A DNA stretch of 26,786 bases from a virus, in IMG/VR virus record IMGVR_UViG_3300048813_000026, positions 1 through 26,786 of that record. One strand, written 5' to 3'. Under the pieces are notes generated by a model. That model was not told the DNA's origin. It ran no database searches and saw only the letters and a list, made by a program, of their open reading frames with translations. Shown piece after piece: positions 1-4,777 of this stretch. The position numbers and the translations under genes were made by a program. Position 1 is the first letter of the stretch, and each line of letters begins with the position of its first letter.

Positions 1-35
1 CCATGATCAACCAATTAGCCCAAGGAGGGGTTTAG
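1..35 (+). CDS. 3' end of an upstream gene (partial)
   Basis: An open frame enters from the left edge and stops at TAG 33-35, one base before the next ATG. Its visible last residues are MINQLAQGGV. The next gene's SD (AAGGAGGGG, 22-30) lies inside it, which is typical of tightly packed phage operons. Too little is present to name the product. Confidence 0.45.
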   Translation, partial: MINQLAQGGV

Positions 36-428
36 ATGACATATGTACCGGGGATTCGCCGCAAGGCAGTAAAGCGTAAGTCTAACGAGCTATCGGAACA
101 CGACGAGCAAGTTAGAGTAGTCGTGTACCTGCATAAGCTAGGGAAGCTGGTACACAGCACGCCTAATGCTGGCAAGCGTAACCCACGGCTAGGCAAGTGG
201 CTGAAAGACGAAGGCATGGCTGCAGGTGTGCCAGATCTGTTTATCCCAATGCCGTGCAACGGTAAGCCTGGACTGTACATTGAAATGAAAGTGCGTGCCG
301 GCGGCAGCGTGTCAGACCTGCAGGCGTGGTGGCTGGAGCAGCTGCAGAAGCAGGGCTATGTGGCTTGCGTGTGCAAAGGCCACGAGCAGGCGATAGCGGT
401 GATTAACGAATACTTTGGGATTGAATAA
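36..428 (+). CDS. VRR-NUC domain nuclease
   Basis: This 130-residue protein matches the small stand-alone phage VRR-NUC (PD-(D/E)XK superfamily) nucleases. Visible signatures are HSTPNAGKRN (40-49), GVPDLFIP (64-71) with the acidic D67, and YIEMK (81-85) supplying E83 and K85. A later Q96 and a GY...V.C.G pattern near 107-115 also fit the fold. Family members cut DNA at flaps or Holliday-like structures. In phages they usually sit among replication and recombination genes, so this one probably processes replicating phage DNA. The start is fixed by a strong SD, AAGGAGG, ending 6 to 8 bases upstream. The gene follows the previous stop with no gap. The family call is confident; the substrate is inferred. 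Confidence 0.9.
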   Translation: MTYVPGIRRKAVKRKSNELSEHDEQVRVVVYLHKLGKLVHSTPNAGKRNPRLGKWLKDEGMAAGVPDLFIPMPCNGKPGLYIEMKVRAGGSVSDLQAWWLEQLQKQGYVACVCKGHEQAIAVINEYFGIE

Positions 429-429
429 C

Positions 430-687
430 ATGGTCGTGTCAAAATGTTGTAGCGAGCGCGTCATAGCGATATGCGCGGAAGTTGGGTCATATTATACTTG
501 CGCCAAGTGCGGCAGGTGCTGTCAGACAAAATGTAGTTTAGAACTTGGAGCCTATGATGGAAGCAAGGATAGATATTACGAAAATAATGTGGAGATCGAT
601 ATTACAGGACTTGGCGGGGAGGGTGACGGTGCTAGCAGCGATGGTAGCAGTGTTAGCCTGGGCGATGCTGGCGCTAAATCTGGCTGA
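430..687 (+). CDS. Small zinc-ribbon-like protein
   Basis: The ATG at 430 follows the nuclease stop by one base and has only a weak GGGATT as SD. The 85-residue product has Cys pairs at C6/C7 and C24-x2-C27, with C30, C31 and C35 nearby, in the context YYTCAKCG. This is the usual look of short phage zinc ribbons, which may bind nucleic acid or protein. The last 40 or so residues are Gly/Ser/Asp-rich and overlap the next gene by 131 bases in another frame. The tail may therefore be poorly constrained, or a frameshift may have replaced an earlier stop. The Cys-rich first half is the believable part; the function is unknown. Confidence 0.6.
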   Translation: MVVSKCCSERVIAICAEVGSYYTCAKCGRCCQTKCSLELGAYDGSKDRYYENNVEIDITGLGGEGDGASSDGSSVSLGDAGAKSG

Positions 688-796
688 TGTGGATGACAGC
701 ATGTTTCATAACTGGCTGACTGCTATGCTGATCGTGCAGCTGGTGTTGATGGGTGTGGTGACAGGGGTATTACGTGGTATTGGGCAGTCTAAGTGA
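557..796 (+). CDS. Small membrane protein, two predicted helices
   Basis: The ATG at 557 is preceded by GGAG (547-550) at good spacing; ATG 554 is a less likely alternative. The 79-residue product has two hydrophobic stretches, about residues 24-44 (VTVLAAMVAVLAWAMLAL) and 57-74 (WLTAMLIVQLVLMGVVTGVL), separated by an acidic loop (ADVDDS). It is probably an inner-membrane protein. Size and topology would allow a holin-like role, but no lysis gene is adjacent, so no function is claimed. It overlaps the zinc-ribbon gene by 131 bases. The stop TGA lies within the hairpin at 782-802. Confidence 0.6.
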   Translation: MEARIDITKIMWRSILQDLAGRVTVLAAMVAVLAWAMLALNLADVDDSMFHNWLTAMLIVQLVLMGVVTGVLRGIGQSK

Positions 797-802
797 CTGC
801 CC
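782..802. terminator. Hairpin between convergent gene blocks
   Basis: GGGCAGTC (782-789) and GACTGCCC (795-802) form a perfect 8-bp stem around a 5-base loop that holds the end of the upstream reading frame. The next ten bases, TGGTATACCA (803-812), are a perfect palindrome. The structure lies between the rightward gene ending at 796 and the leftward gene ending at 815. There it could end or pause transcription from both sides. No U-tract follows on either strand, so a canonical intrinsic terminator is not shown. Confidence 0.45.
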
Positions 803-814
803 TGGTATACCATG

Positions 815-1051
815 CTAATTGCTAAGCGTAACGCTGCCGTGGAAGTCTACTAACCGTTCAGTTGTCCACATGATAGAATACTCGCCTATTTCATTGAGTT
901 TGCCTGCTGACGCATGGACTACCATGCCTTCTGCGTATGCAGTACCAAGGCAGCGTATTAATATTACTAGTTCAGGTGCGTCTTGATAATACATTAGCTT
1001 TGGACAGCTTGTTATGGGTAGTGGATTGGTATTGTCGATGGTGGATTTCAT
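815..1051 (-). CDS. Hypothetical small phage protein
   Basis: The 78-residue product ends in DFHGSVTLSN, a sequence type I associate with small early phage proteins of unknown role. It has no membrane segment and a mixed alpha/beta look. The start at 1051 has AGAGG about nine bases upstream and overlaps the stop of the preceding leftward gene as ATGA, so the two are probably translationally coupled. It is the last gene of the leftward block. I do not recognise a function. Confidence 0.6.
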   Translation of the reverse strand: MKSTIDNTNPLPITSCPKLMYYQDAPELVILIRCLGTAYAEGMVVHASAGKLNEIGEYSIMWTTERLVDFHGSVTLSN

Positions 1052-1221
1052 TTGGCTTGCCTCTCTTGTACTTGTTCCCAGTAATCAATAATGGCTTCTA
1101 CTTCGGTGTTGCCTCTACCCATTGGGCAGTTGCTATCAGGCGCGCCATCGTAGTTGTCGTCTGTGATAATGTGGCTATTCATGTAGTCATAGCTGTGTTG
1201 CAGTTTGGTTTCATATAGCAT
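1048..1221 (-). CDS. Hypothetical 57-residue protein
   Basis: Reading the minus strand gives an intact frame from ATG 1221 to TGA 1048. The product begins MLYETKLQHSYDYMNSHI and ends EAIIDYWEQVQERQAK; it is acidic and probably helical at the C-terminus. Its ATG overlaps the upstream stop (TAATG) and its TGA overlaps the downstream ATG (ATGA). These two-sided couplings are the main evidence that it is a real gene despite its size. No family was recognised. Confidence 0.6.
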   Translation of the reverse strand: MLYETKLQHSYDYMNSHIITDDNYDGAPDSNCPMGRGNTEVEAIIDYWEQVQERQAK

Positions 1222-1403
1222 TATTTGCTTACCTTATATCTAACGGCTCTGTTGACTCTGCCTATACAAATTAATTTACCGTCATCGATTAGTTTCTTGG
1301 CAATGCGCCTTAAATAATCGTAGCGCCATTTTAAGCTAATATCGAAATGTCCTTGGCATTTAGTGATGTGTAGCATCTTTTCTGGTGTCATCCTATTCTG
1401 CAT
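1221..1403 (-). CDS. Small winged-helix-like protein
   Basis: This 60-residue product is basic. The pattern WRYDYLRRIAKKLIDDGKL followed by two short strands (ICIGRVNRAVRYKV) resembles a compact winged helix-turn-helix with its wing, so DNA binding is plausible. ATG 1403 is preceded by GGTGA; an internal ATG at 1391 is possible. The start overlaps the stop of the 11-codon frame upstream (TGATG) and the stop overlaps the next ATG (TAATG). The fold call is by eye only. Confidence 0.5.
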   Translation of the reverse strand: MQNRMTPEKMLHITKCQGHFDISLKWRYDYLRRIAKKLIDDGKLICIGRVNRAVRYKVSK

Positions 1404-1438
1404 CAGTCATTCACCAATTTAGTTAGTTGTATATTCAT
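1403..1438 (-). CDS. 11-codon coupled frame, possible gene remnant
   Basis: Between the repeat protein and the winged-helix gene the minus strand reads MNIQLTKLVND and then stops. It is joined upstream by ATGA and downstream by TGATG. The peptide nearly repeats the C-terminus of the gene at 2200-2421 (QLTKLVNE), and the DNA match is 22 of 25 bases. It is most likely the left-over end of a duplicated copy of that gene, kept because it maintains coupling. Independent function is unsupported. Confidence 0.35.
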   Translation of the reverse strand: MNIQLTKLVND

Positions 1439-2187
1439 TTACATTCCCTCAATAGTTCTAACAATTTATCAGCTTGTGCAATACGATGCGTTGAGCGAGC
1501 AGCAGCATAAGCAGGAGCATAAGCAGCATAAGCAGCAGCATCAGCATAAGCAGCAGCATAAGCAGCAGCATAAGCAGCAGCATAAGCATAAGCAGCAGCA
1601 TAAGCAGCAGCATAAGCAGCAGCATCAGCATAAGCAGCAGCATCAGCAGCAGCATCAGCAGCATCAGCAGCATAAGCAGCATCAGCAGCAGCAGCAGCAG
1701 CATCAGCAGCAGCAGCATAAGCAACATAAGCAGCAGTTCGCGCCTCGCGCCATTGCCCAATAGTTATTTCTTTATAATCAGAATAATAATCAGCTACTTG
1801 CTGGGTAGCGGCTTTCGCAACATCAGATTTTGCATATTGCAATACGCCATGCGTGCCATCCGTTAATAGCCAGACCGCAAATTTAGGCCATATACCAGAT
1901 AAATCAGCGCCAACATTCACTGCCTCCAAGAATTCTTTAGGCCATATTTTAGCGCGATCATTGGGGAGATTCTCAAATATCCCATCCTCTAGTCTTGCCA
2001 ATAATCGTGGGATACCCAGCTCTGTTTCATATTTACCATGATCTGAGCCATGTATTGTACAGCCAACGGCGCAGCCCTTACCTTTCTCCCAATAAGTGCC
2101 TTTGATGATTTCATCGGCATCATGATGCGCGATAACTCTTGATAAGTATTTTTGTTTAATAGCTATGTCATTATGGTAAGCTAGCAT
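1435..2187 (-). CDS. Phage protein with long Ala/Tyr/Asp repeat
   Basis: The 250-residue product has a conserved-looking N-terminal domain of about 110 residues. It contains KGCAVGCTIHGSDHGKYE (36-53), LGIPRLLARLEDGIFENLP (57-75) and a WPKEFLEAV segment. After a linker ending GQWREAR (144-150) comes about 80 residues of AAYA/ADAA repeats (151-230) and a helical, charged tail (HRIAQADKLLELLREC). I have seen this architecture as a recurrent uncharacterised phage family; its role is unknown. The Ala-rich part may form a helical rod. The minus strand is chosen because only there do non-repetitive ends join the repeat in frame; the other open frames across it are repeat artefacts. The SD is TAGGAC, rather distant (about 9 bases). 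Confidence 0.8.
   Translation of the reverse strand: MLAYHNDIAIKQKYLSRVIAHHDADEIIKGTYWEKGKGCAVGCTIHGSDHGKYETELGIPRLLARLEDGIFENLPNDRAKIWPKEFLEAVNVGADLSGIWPKFAVWLLTDGTHGVLQYAKSDVAKAATQQVADYYSDYKEITIGQWREARTAAYVAYAAAADAAAAAADAAYAADAADAAADAAAYADAAAYAAAYAAAYAYAAAYAAAYAAAYADAAAYAAYAPAYAAARSTHRIAQADKLLELLRECK
1498..1733 (-). repeat. Triplet-based coding repeat (GCT/TAT/GAT codons)
   Basis: Roughly 235 bp are built almost only from GCAGCA, GCATAA and GCATCA blocks on the + strand, with 9- and 12-bp periodicities. On the minus strand this is GCT GCT TAT GCT with GAT alternatives. Every block is a multiple of three, so gains or losses keep the frame of the 250-residue protein. Two other frames also stay open across it. 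Confidence 0.9.
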
Positions 2188-2199
2188 TGTATTATTGTC

Positions 2200-2421
2200 C
2201 TATTCATTGACTAATTTGGTTAGTTGTACTAATTCCTGTAGTGTAAAGCTAACCCCGGATTCAGCGCCATCGCTGACGTTAATAAAGCAATGTTTATTGT
2301 GGTCGTATTTTTCTAACAGCAGGGTTTCCTGCATAGTTAGGGTTGGGATATTAAGCAGGTCTTGTTCTATCTTTTTCATTAATGCTGTCTCGGCATCGTT
2401 ATGTGGTAGTTTTTCAAACAT
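2200..2421 (-). CDS. Hypothetical 73-residue protein
   Basis: The product (MFEKLPHNDAETALMKKIEQ at its start) is mixed alpha/beta and ends LQELVQLTKLVNE. The middle (CFINVSDGAESGVSFTLQEL) looks like a small strand-helix unit. ATG 2421 overlaps the upstream stop as TAATG, with GAGGT about nine bases before it. Its 3' end is duplicated at 1407-1431, on the far side of the repeat-protein gene. No function is recognised. Confidence 0.6.
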   Translation of the reverse strand: MFEKLPHNDAETALMKKIEQDLLNIPTLTMQETLLLEKYDHNKHCFINVSDGAESGVSFTLQELVQLTKLVNE

Positions 2422-2588
2422 TATATTATAACCTCATGTTCAGTTACGATTAGTATTCCATCAATGCCAGCGCCGAACTGTTTAACTATTTCGTCTGCAT
2501 AGCGTTTATTAGTGGTGACGATCCTAATATTGTCGTAGTCATAGGCTTTTTGTACGACATATACGATTATTGGTGTGGTGGGCGTCAT
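2421..2588 (-). CDS. Hypothetical 55-residue protein
   Basis: The frame runs from ATG 2588 to TAA 2421. The product begins MTPTTPIIVYVVQKAYDYDN and continues with a VTTNKRYADEIVKQFG segment and a C-terminal strand (ILIVTEHEVII). This beta-helix-beta pattern resembles short phage proteins of the VYVV...Y.....F....A kind (DUF7336-like by eye). It is coupled on both sides, ATGA upstream and TAATG downstream. The function is unknown. Confidence 0.55.
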   Translation of the reverse strand: MTPTTPIIVYVVQKAYDYDNIRIVTTNKRYADEIVKQFGAGIDGILIVTEHEVII

Positions 2589-2728
2589 TCAGTAACTCCA
2601 TAACTAAGCATCAGTGCAAATATGGCAAACAATATAAACACGACATTAGTATCGTATAACCCTAGTATTGCTAAGGCTGTAGCGCATCCTTGCAATGTGT
2701 ATTTGATAACGTATGGTATATGGGTCAT
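2585..2728 (-). CDS. Small membrane peptide, 47 residues
   Basis: Minus-strand frame from ATG 2728 to TGA 2585. Two hydrophobic runs, CATALAILGLY (15-25) and NVVFILFAIFALMLSYGV (28-45), suggest a membrane hairpin or a single long helix. Both ends overlap neighbouring genes by ATGA, which supports expression. It is one of at least two tiny membrane proteins in the leftward block. No role can be assigned from sequence. Confidence 0.55.
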   Translation of the reverse strand: MTHIPYVIKYTLQGCATALAILGLYDTNVVFILFAIFALMLSYGVTE

Positions 2729-2979
2729 GAGTATATCGCCGCTTGATATCTAAACCGCTTTAGCATTTCATCCAGGTATTGCGGGTATGTGTATTGGTCT
2801 TTTAAAGCAAATGACGCATACATTTCAGCGCAATGCTTGCTGAACTTGGTAAATGACATTGCCGCGCCAGGCTTAGTGAGTGGATACATTTCGATAAGTA
2901 TATCCTGTGCGACACGCTGGTCATCCATAGCGTCCATAGCGTCAGTTAGGTCTTTAAGTGTATTTTTAGCTTCTTCCAT
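2725..2979 (-). CDS. Hypothetical 84-residue helical protein
   Basis: The product is mostly helical and charged, starting MEEAKNTLKDLTDAMDAMDD with a C-terminal KDQYTYPQYLDEMLKRFRYQ. It shows no Cys cluster, membrane segment or catalytic motif. ATG 2979 follows TATAGGAT at suitable spacing, a shorter version of the block's common leader. Its stop overlaps the downstream start as ATGA. Function unknown. Confidence 0.6.
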   Translation of the reverse strand: MEEAKNTLKDLTDAMDAMDDQRVAQDILIEMYPLTKPGAAMSFTKFSKHCAEMYASFALKDQYTYPQYLDEMLKRFRYQAAIYS

Positions 2980-2996
2980 TGGTTATCCTATATAAG

Positions 2997-3107
2997 TTAG
3001 TGTGATTCTTTGCAGTTTTTCTCGCCACAGTCGTAGCAATAGCCCTGCTTATATAATTGCTCAAGTCTATCTTGATCCTCTACTGGATCGGTTGGTTCAT
3101 CGTACAT
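2997..3107 (-). CDS. 36-residue acidic Cys-motif peptide
   Basis: ATG 3107 overlaps the previous stop (TAATG) and the frame ends at TAA 2997. The product MYDEPTDPVEDQDRLEQL is followed by YCYDCGEKNC, giving C24-x2-C27-x4-C32. Three cysteines and a nearby His (H36) could form a zinc knuckle. The tight coupling and the coherent peptide make it more than a chance frame, though its size limits certainty. Confidence 0.5.
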   Translation of the reverse strand: MYDEPTDPVEDQDRLEQLYKQGYCYDCGEKNCKESH

Positions 3108-3253
3108 TATGCGGCATCCTCTTCAGCAATAATCGCATCTAGTTCAGATTCGGGTATTAATTCCATTACCATGTCTAATAATTGCAGACGGTCATAATCG
3201 CGGTGGAGAATATCATAAACACGCGATAATTTTTGCTCTAATTGTTTGGTCAT
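3107..3253 (-). CDS. Hypothetical 48-residue helical protein
   Basis: The best start is ATG 3253, because AGGAAC lies about nine bases upstream within an ACTATAGGAA element. A longer frame up to 3316 has no SD and would run through the leader hairpin at 3291-3323. The product (MTKQLEQKLSRVYDILHRDY... ending AIIAEEDAA) looks wholly helical and acidic at its end. No family recognised. Confidence 0.55.
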   Translation of the reverse strand: MTKQLEQKLSRVYDILHRDYDRLQLLDMVMELIPESELDAIIAEEDAA

Positions 3254-3259
3254 AAGTGC

Positions 3260-3273
3260 GGTTCCTATAGTAG
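3260..3273 (-). promoter_or_regulatory. ACTATAGGAA leader element
   Basis: On the minus strand this reads CTACTATAGGAACC, seven bases upstream of ATG 3253. It contains the SD (AGGAA), but the match to the other leaders continues 5' of the SD (ACTAT). Confidence 0.4.
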
Positions 3274-3290
3274 TAAGTAAATCCATAGCT

Positions 3291-3323
3291 ATGCACTGGC
3301 AGGCAATGCTAGTCAATGCATAG
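3291..3323. promoter_or_regulatory. Leader stem-loop
   Basis: CTATGCA (3291-3297) and TGCATAG (3317-3323) are perfect 7-bp inverted arms around 19 bases. It sits in the 92-base gap between the small membrane peptide at 3346-3435 and ATG 3253, so it could influence leftward transcription or RNA stability. No U-tract is present. Confidence 0.3.
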
Positions 3324-3345
3324 GGTATTGGTGTGAAATGTTAAC

Positions 3346-3435
3346 TTATCTAATGCGGAGTAAAGTTAAGTTGTCATCTATTTGTAATAGTTTTAAGAAT
3401 ATCAAGAATAACAGAAATGCGATTAGTATTAGCAT
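3346..3435 (-). CDS. 29-residue membrane peptide
   Basis: A minus-strand frame from ATG 3435 to TAA 3346 gives MLILIAFLLFLIFLKLLQID and a short polar tail (DNLTLLRIR). It is a single strongly hydrophobic helix followed by a charged end, as in phage micro-membrane proteins. GGGAG lies about ten bases upstream, within the end of the preceding gene. The amphipathic layout and SD support it, but chance cannot be excluded at this length. Confidence 0.4.
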   Translation of the reverse strand: MLILIAFLLFLIFLKLLQIDDNLTLLRIR

Positions 3436-3439
3436 GTGA

Positions 3440-3676
3440 TTACGCTCCCAACGTAGCGACATAATCGCCATTAGGCAGGCAACCAAAGCCATATATTTCG
3501 AAACCGCCATCGACATACATTTCTTTGGCGAACCTAACAGCTAAGGCGCGAGCTTGTGTATCATAATCCATTGAGTGGTTACGTGCTTCAATCAACGTGC
3601 CAACTCTAGCGATTGCTTTTAATCTAATGCCGAAACTATTAGTTTCTGGTAGATATTTAATTAGTATTGCCTGCAT
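3440..3676 (-). CDS. Conserved phage protein, YLPETNSFGIRLKA type
   Basis: The start at ATG 3676 gives 78 residues beginning MQAILIKYLPETNSFGIRLK and ending GFGCLPNGDYVATLGA. The pairing of an N-terminal IxIxYLPxTNxxGxRxKA strand pattern with a C-terminal GxGxLPxGDYV is one I recognise from many small uncharacterised phage and prophage proteins. A longer upstream extension is possible in frame, but it would overlap the zinc-ribbon peptide at 3678-3794 and is rejected. The ATG lies one base after that gene's stop. Function unknown. Confidence 0.7.
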   Translation of the reverse strand: MQAILIKYLPETNSFGIRLKAIARVGTLIEARNHSMDYDTQARALAVRFAKEMYVDGGFEIYGFGCLPNGDYVATLGA

Positions 3677-3677
3677 G

Positions 3678-3794
3678 TTATATGCTCTCGCTATCAATAT
3701 TCTTTGGTTGACCGCTGTCACAGAACTCGCAACATGGTTGACCATTATGGTCGATAGCATCGAGATCACTATTACAGTAATTACATTTTTGCAT
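3678..3794 (-). CDS. 38-residue zinc-ribbon peptide
   Basis: The frame from ATG 3794 to TAA 3678 gives MQKCNYCNSDLDAIDHNGQP, then CCEFCDSGQP. C4-x2-C7 and C22-x2-C25 are spaced as in a classic four-Cys zinc ribbon. The SD is the AGGAAA of an AACTATAGGAAATA leader element at ideal distance, and the next gene starts one base after the stop. It probably binds zinc; partner and role are unknown. Confidence 0.6.
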   Translation of the reverse strand: MQKCNYCNSDLDAIDHNGQPCCEFCDSGQPKNIDSESI

Positions 3795-3797
3795 ATA

Positions 3798-3811
3798 TAT
3801 TTCCTATAGTT
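3798..3811 (-). promoter_or_regulatory. AACTATAGGAAATA leader element
   Basis: Identical over 14 bases to the elements at 4369-4382 and 4764-4777, three bases upstream of ATG 3794. It includes the SD, but identity extends on both sides of it. Confidence 0.5.
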
Positions 3812-3835
3812 TAGTTAAGTAAAGACTATTCGTAA

Positions 3836-3883
3836 TGCCAGCGAGTAACTGGCACTGGTATAACCCTATTGCAACTACGTTGC
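3836..3883. promoter_or_regulatory. Two small hairpins in an intergenic gap
   Basis: TGCCAG/CTGGCA (3836-3841 with 3849-3854) and GCAAC/GTTGC (3871-3875 with 3879-3883) form two perfect short stems. They lie in the 88-base gap just downstream of the leftward gene ending at 3883. They may slow polymerase or protect mRNA ends. Neither is followed by a U-run. Confidence 0.3.
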
Positions 3884-4155
3884 TAAAACGAGCGTACATA
3901 GTTTGGATAGTTACGTATTTTAGATGTTTTATTGGTGTGATGTTCACGGATTGTAAACGCTATACCATGGTCGGCTAATGTTTTGAGTAACAAGCTAGCG
4001 TCACAGTCTTCTTCAAGATAGGCATAGATACCGCGAGCATATGAATATGAACTAACTTTGTGAGCTATTTCTAGTTCAATCAGTTTGCGTCTAGGTATCT
4101 TGCACCATGCATGGCCAGGATCAGCGTAGAAATGCAATGTAATATGTTTTCGCAT
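3883..4155 (-). CDS. Conserved phage protein, HFYADPGHAW family
   Basis: The 90-residue product has an N-terminal HFYADPGHAWCKIPRRKL, a central SYSYARGIYAYLEEDCDASL and a near-C-terminal IREHHTNKTSKIRNYPNY. I recognise this three-block pattern as a widespread small protein of phages and mobile elements with no assigned function. The His/Asp/Glu-rich conserved blocks are striking, but no catalytic assignment is known to me. It starts one base after the stop of the neighbouring gene, with which this family often travels. Confidence 0.75.
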   Translation of the reverse strand: MRKHITLHFYADPGHAWCKIPRRKLIELEIAHKVSSYSYARGIYAYLEEDCDASLLLKTLADHGIAFTIREHHTNKTSKIRNYPNYVRSF

Positions 4156-4156
4156 A

Positions 4157-4363
4157 TTATGCCACCTTCGCTATCAAGCCATTACGCATTGTAACTTCAG
4201 CAAAGAATTCACGCTTATAGCCAGTGAGGTGCGGACGATTGCAACCACAAAACTTGCCATCAGGTTGATATTCATTGCCATGCATTGAAGTCTCGGTATA
4301 GCGCAATGGTTGCCCGATACATGCTTTGAGTTCTTTTTTAGATGGATAGTTTAATATCATCAT
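4157..4363 (-). CDS. Conserved phage protein, NYPSKKELKACIGQPLRY family
   Basis: The 68-residue product starts MMILNYPSKKELKACIGQPL and ends KREFFAEVTMRNGLIAKVA. The pattern K.LK..IGQPLRY.ETS...EY...G...G.NRP...GYKREFFAEVTM is a recognisable conserved small phage protein, usually beside the HFYADPGHAW-type gene as here. Its biochemical role is unknown. ATG 4363 or ATG 4360 could be used; the AGGAAA of the AACTATAGGAAATA leader lies at suitable distance from both. Confidence 0.75.
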   Translation of the reverse strand: MMILNYPSKKELKACIGQPLRYTETSMHGNEYQPDGKFCGCNRPHLTGYKREFFAEVTMRNGLIAKVA

Positions 4364-4368
4364 TGTTT

Positions 4369-4382
4369 TATTTCCTATAGTT
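4369..4382 (-). promoter_or_regulatory. AACTATAGGAAATA leader element
   Basis: Six bases upstream of ATG 4363, in an 88-base intergenic gap that also holds a GGATAA/TTATCC hairpin (4409-4430). The same 14-mer occurs at 3798 and 4764. Confidence 0.5.
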
Positions 4383-4451
4383 TATGGTTTAAGGTGTAAA
4401 GCTATTCTGGATAAACTCGAAAGCTTATCCATGAATGACTCTAGTGAGATG

Positions 4452-4757
4452 CTATTTGCCAAGTAGTGATGCTTTAAATTCTTCTTCTAGTTTATAGCGT
4501 CTGGATGACATCATTTCGGCGATAGCTTTTAGTTCAGCAATGTTTAGTTCTTCGATAAACTCCGCGACTATCTTGCCAAGATTCCATGTATTGCATGATG
4601 CATCACATAGCGCGTCAATACGGCCTTCGTAATATCCCGACCAATATTGGCTAGACTTATCTTCAAGCTTTAGATTTTCATAACGCTTAGTTACTTTATC
4701 TTTGCGAGCATTATCTAATAAAGTATTAATGCGACCAACGATTGTATTGTTTAGCAT
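4452..4757 (-). CDS. Hypothetical 101-residue protein, first of leftward block
   Basis: The product begins MLNNTIVGRINTLLDNARKD and is predominantly helical, with a central YWSGYYEGRIDALCDASCN and a charged C-terminal helix (EMMSSRRYKLEEEFKASLL). It has no membrane segment. ATG 4757 is the most upstream convincing leftward start, next to the long intergenic region that must contain the promoter for the block. The SD lies in an AACTATAGGAAATA element. No family recognised. Confidence 0.65.
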   Translation of the reverse strand: MLNNTIVGRINTLLDNARKDKVTKRYENLKLEDKSSQYWSGYYEGRIDALCDASCNTWNLGKIVAEFIEELNIAELKAIAEMMSSRRYKLEEEFKASLLGK

Positions 4758-4763
4758 GGTGTT

Positions 4764-4777
4764 TATTTCCTATAGTT
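4764..4777 (-). promoter_or_regulatory. AACTATAGGAAATA leader element
   Basis: Lies six bases upstream of ATG 4757. Here the bases further upstream, TAATCTTAACAA, give the closest resemblance among the copies to a T7-type promoter frame (TAAT...CTATAGG). That resemblance is partial. Confidence 0.5.

Noticed and set aside
557-796. Holin assignment for the two-helix protein
   Set aside because: Topology alone is not enough, and no endolysin or spanin lies nearby.
1476-1763. Gln/His/Lys-rich + strand frame and Leu/Met-rich minus frame
   Set aside because: Both are low-complexity readings of the triplet repeat; only the Ala/Tyr frame continues into non-repetitive sequence at both ends.
3677-3769. 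N-terminal extension of the 78-residue gene at 3440
   Set aside because: It would overlap the zinc-ribbon peptide 3678-3794, and the family-like sequence begins at ATG 3676.
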